In this document: one piece after another, positions 62,088 to 64,000 of the stretch | How the letters are laid out: each line of letters starts with the position of its first letter | Position numbering within the stretch: position 1 is the first letter of the stretch | DNA from: Kudoa neothunni | Lineage: Eukaryota; Cnidaria | Reading direction: 5' to 3' | Assembly: GCA_964304625.1 (NCBI GenBank) | Contig: OZ199839.1 | Location: 7,874,001 to 7,938,000 of the forward strand | DNA: 64,000 bases | Position numbers and translations under genes: made by a program | The notes under the pieces: model-generated | What the model saw: the letters and a program-made list of their open reading frames with translations, nothing else | Databases searched by the model: none | What the model was told of the DNA's origin: nothing

Positions 62088-63169
62088 TAGACAGGGATGG
62101 AAAAGAATTAATTGCGATTATTACACTTACAAAAGAGATTCATTTAATCGTTAAAAATCCTTTGCTGTCGGTTTAGTCTTCTGGTTATAATAAAAATTTA
62201 ACTGTTACAGAATATTTTTTAAATTTGAACGTTAAATTTCTATTTTTGGCGAACAACCAGTGAATGCTTCAATTATTCCATGAAATGACGATAAAATTGT
62301 AATATATTTATTTTTTCCACACTGGGAGAATCTCAATAAACTGCGTTGTTATGTTCTTATGTTGTCAACGAGAAAATTCGGGACAGTTTTTATCTCCATC
62401 GCGCCATCTAAGAATTCAAAATTCCTAGGTTATCTAATATCGAAATAAGTTTGAAGCACATTTTACTTAATTACGTTCGCTTATACTTCAAATTTTATTC
62501 GCTTCATTCATATTCGACGTATTTGTTGGTTTATCACTATTGGGTGGCTGCCCCATTTTGGGGAATAATATTAAGGGTGATGAAATAACCTCAATGCCTG
62601 CCTTTAGCGCGGTATATTGACGAATAATATAAACCGATAGTTAATTTGCGTCGTTATAAAAAACAAGTGTTTTTATGGCTGCAAAAATTAATTTTATTAA
62701 TAATAACACAAATACACATATCGACAGTCATCTTATATATATATATATATATTTAAGGACTATAAGGATAAAGTTTTTTTATACCAGCTTCGTTTAAAAC
62801 ATCTATAAAATCAATTCAATTAAATAAAATAAGTTATGTAGAGTTCAAAGTAAGGGTAATATATTTCAGCGTTTAAAACATTTTAGTATGTGACGATTGG
62901 GTGAATAAAAAGGGAATTCATGTTGCGTTTGATTGTGAAAAGTGTTCTCTAATCACTCCTATATTGAGAATATTAAATATAGAATAATATCAGTTCATCT
63001 TTAATATTTATGGAAAAATAAAATTTCTACTATAATTTTCATAAATCATAAATTTTACTTAGGTAAATATTAAGATATAGATGTTGTGGCGCACTGAAGA
63101 CAATATAAAAAATATATATTTGTAAATAAATAATTCAATAAATTATTTTTTATAAAAATTGTGATGATG
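62088..63169. other. Intergenic, hAT remnant to GGT
   Basis: AT-rich, with a TA tract at 62734-62752. No gene seen. The right part should be the 3' flank of the gamma-glutamyltranspeptidase. Confidence 0.35.
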
Positions 63170-64000
63170 TCAGAAACCATCTGGAATACCGCCTTTACGA
63201 TAGTCGCAAACCGCCTCATAACTACCATCCTCCCTTCTAGCGATTGCTTGGATTACACCCATTAATGCGTGTTGCTGACCTACACAAATCAGAATAAAAA
63301 TAATTAGATATTGTCTTGTTGATCAGCCATTTAAATGATAAATTACCTGATACTTCATAGGTTTCATTGGTGACCCTCTTGTGTAGATGACTGTACATCA
63401 GGGGAACAAAAGTTTTTGGCATGGTGTTTTCATAAACGATTGTAGGAGGGAACAATTGACAATGAATACGAGGTCTTGTGACAGCAGTTGTGATATTGTC
63501 TTTGAGAAATAGATAGCTTGCCATTGTCTAAATGGTCCAATATAACACATTCCAATTACATCAAACAATCACTTACCGATGCGATAGCTGAGGGAATAAA
63601 GAATCCTCCTGCCGCCCCAATAACAAGTTCTACATCACCAGTACTCTTGTTGGTCATAATAATAGGGGCGACTTTGGACATTGGTCTTTTGCCGCTTACT
63701 TGAGTATCAGGTGTGAATTTGTAGATTTTTGGCCAGTAAGTTGAAAAATCGGATATTTCGTTGTTGTAGATAAATCCAAGCTCCCTAGAGACATACTTTG
63801 ATCCAAAACTAAACCTGATTTTAATTGTTATTGCAGTCAAGTGACATTTACTATGCATTTATAGACGATGTGATTGAGCAAGCATCGCCTTCCGGGCCCA
63901 ATGCAGACATATGAGACGTTCCATGGGCCAAAGATACGTTTATTTTGTTGTACGGTCCATAGTAATCCACAATATGAGAAACGTTATCGATTTTATTAAA
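63170..64000 (-). CDS. GGT: Gamma-glutamyltranspeptidase, C-terminal part (cut by window)
   Basis: Membrane-anchored threonine hydrolase that cleaves the gamma-glutamyl bond of glutathione. Exons on minus: 63852-64000 (continues outside), 63577-63808, 63347-63527 and 63170-63279. The visible part starts just before the catalytic Thr in AHGTSHMSALGPEGDAC (Thr near 63917-63919), so it covers the small subunit. It shows ITSSIN, YFGSKYVSRELGFIYNNEI with SDFS (the Glu/Asp that hold the substrate amine), GAAGG, and the C-terminal DYRKGGIPDGF. The oxyanion pair, Ser-Ser in human GGT1 (PLSSM), reads PMSKV here, so the second Ser is Lys. The frame is open and spliced normally. Introns are 43, 49 and 67 nt. 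The large subunit lies beyond the window. Confidence 0.9.

Overview
The window is animal nuclear DNA, strongly AT-rich, with intron-bearing genes separated by decayed DNA transposons and a Penelope-type retroelement. The ribosomal protein L10 (35281-36120) reads closest, from memory, to nematode RPL-10 (for example [15 protein letters not shown] and a C-terminal KGPLTLWK). With very short introns, this suggests a nematode or close relative such as a nematomorph. That placement is inference; no search was run.

Eight complete or nearly complete host genes and one gene cut by the window edge can be read exon by exon. They are two GLUT-type sugar transporters in the same orientation about 14 kb apart (2871-5118 and 19336-21996, +); a secreted five-module Kunitz-like protein between them (8766-10148, +); an FKBP6/Shutdown-like TPR immunophilin (24562-28989, -); RpL10 (35281-36120, +); the WD40 Fe-S targeting factor CIAO1 in 12 exons (37730-39536, -); the small zinc protein CZIB/C1orf123 (42963-43779, +); a PIF1 helicase (46675-49121, -); and the C-terminal part of a gamma-glutamyltranspeptidase (63170-64000, -). 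In these models introns are mostly 38-70 nt, and 52 of 59 acceptors end in TAG rather than CAG. Most exons are too short to show as long open frames.

The rest is repeat-rich. There are Merlin/ISXO2-type elements (two with long inverted termini, two as transposase remnants), pogo/Tigger remnants, MULE remnants (one with a SWIM finger, one with a PHD-like finger), a ZBED-type hAT remnant, hAT-type short elements with 8-bp target duplications, and two other inverted-repeat MITE families. From 52.5 to 62.1 kb these are stacked together, and a Penelope-like reverse transcriptase lies in three same-strand pieces separated by a MULE and a Merlin remnant.

The host genes are mostly unrelated housekeeping functions: sugar uptake, translation, cytosolic Fe-S assembly, DNA helicase, glutathione metabolism. 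I see no operon, CRISPR array, tRNA or rRNA. The most unusual signals are the TAG-dominated splice acceptors with minimal introns, the pairwise loss of disulfides in the Kunitz repeats, the transporter pair, and the nested transposon cluster.
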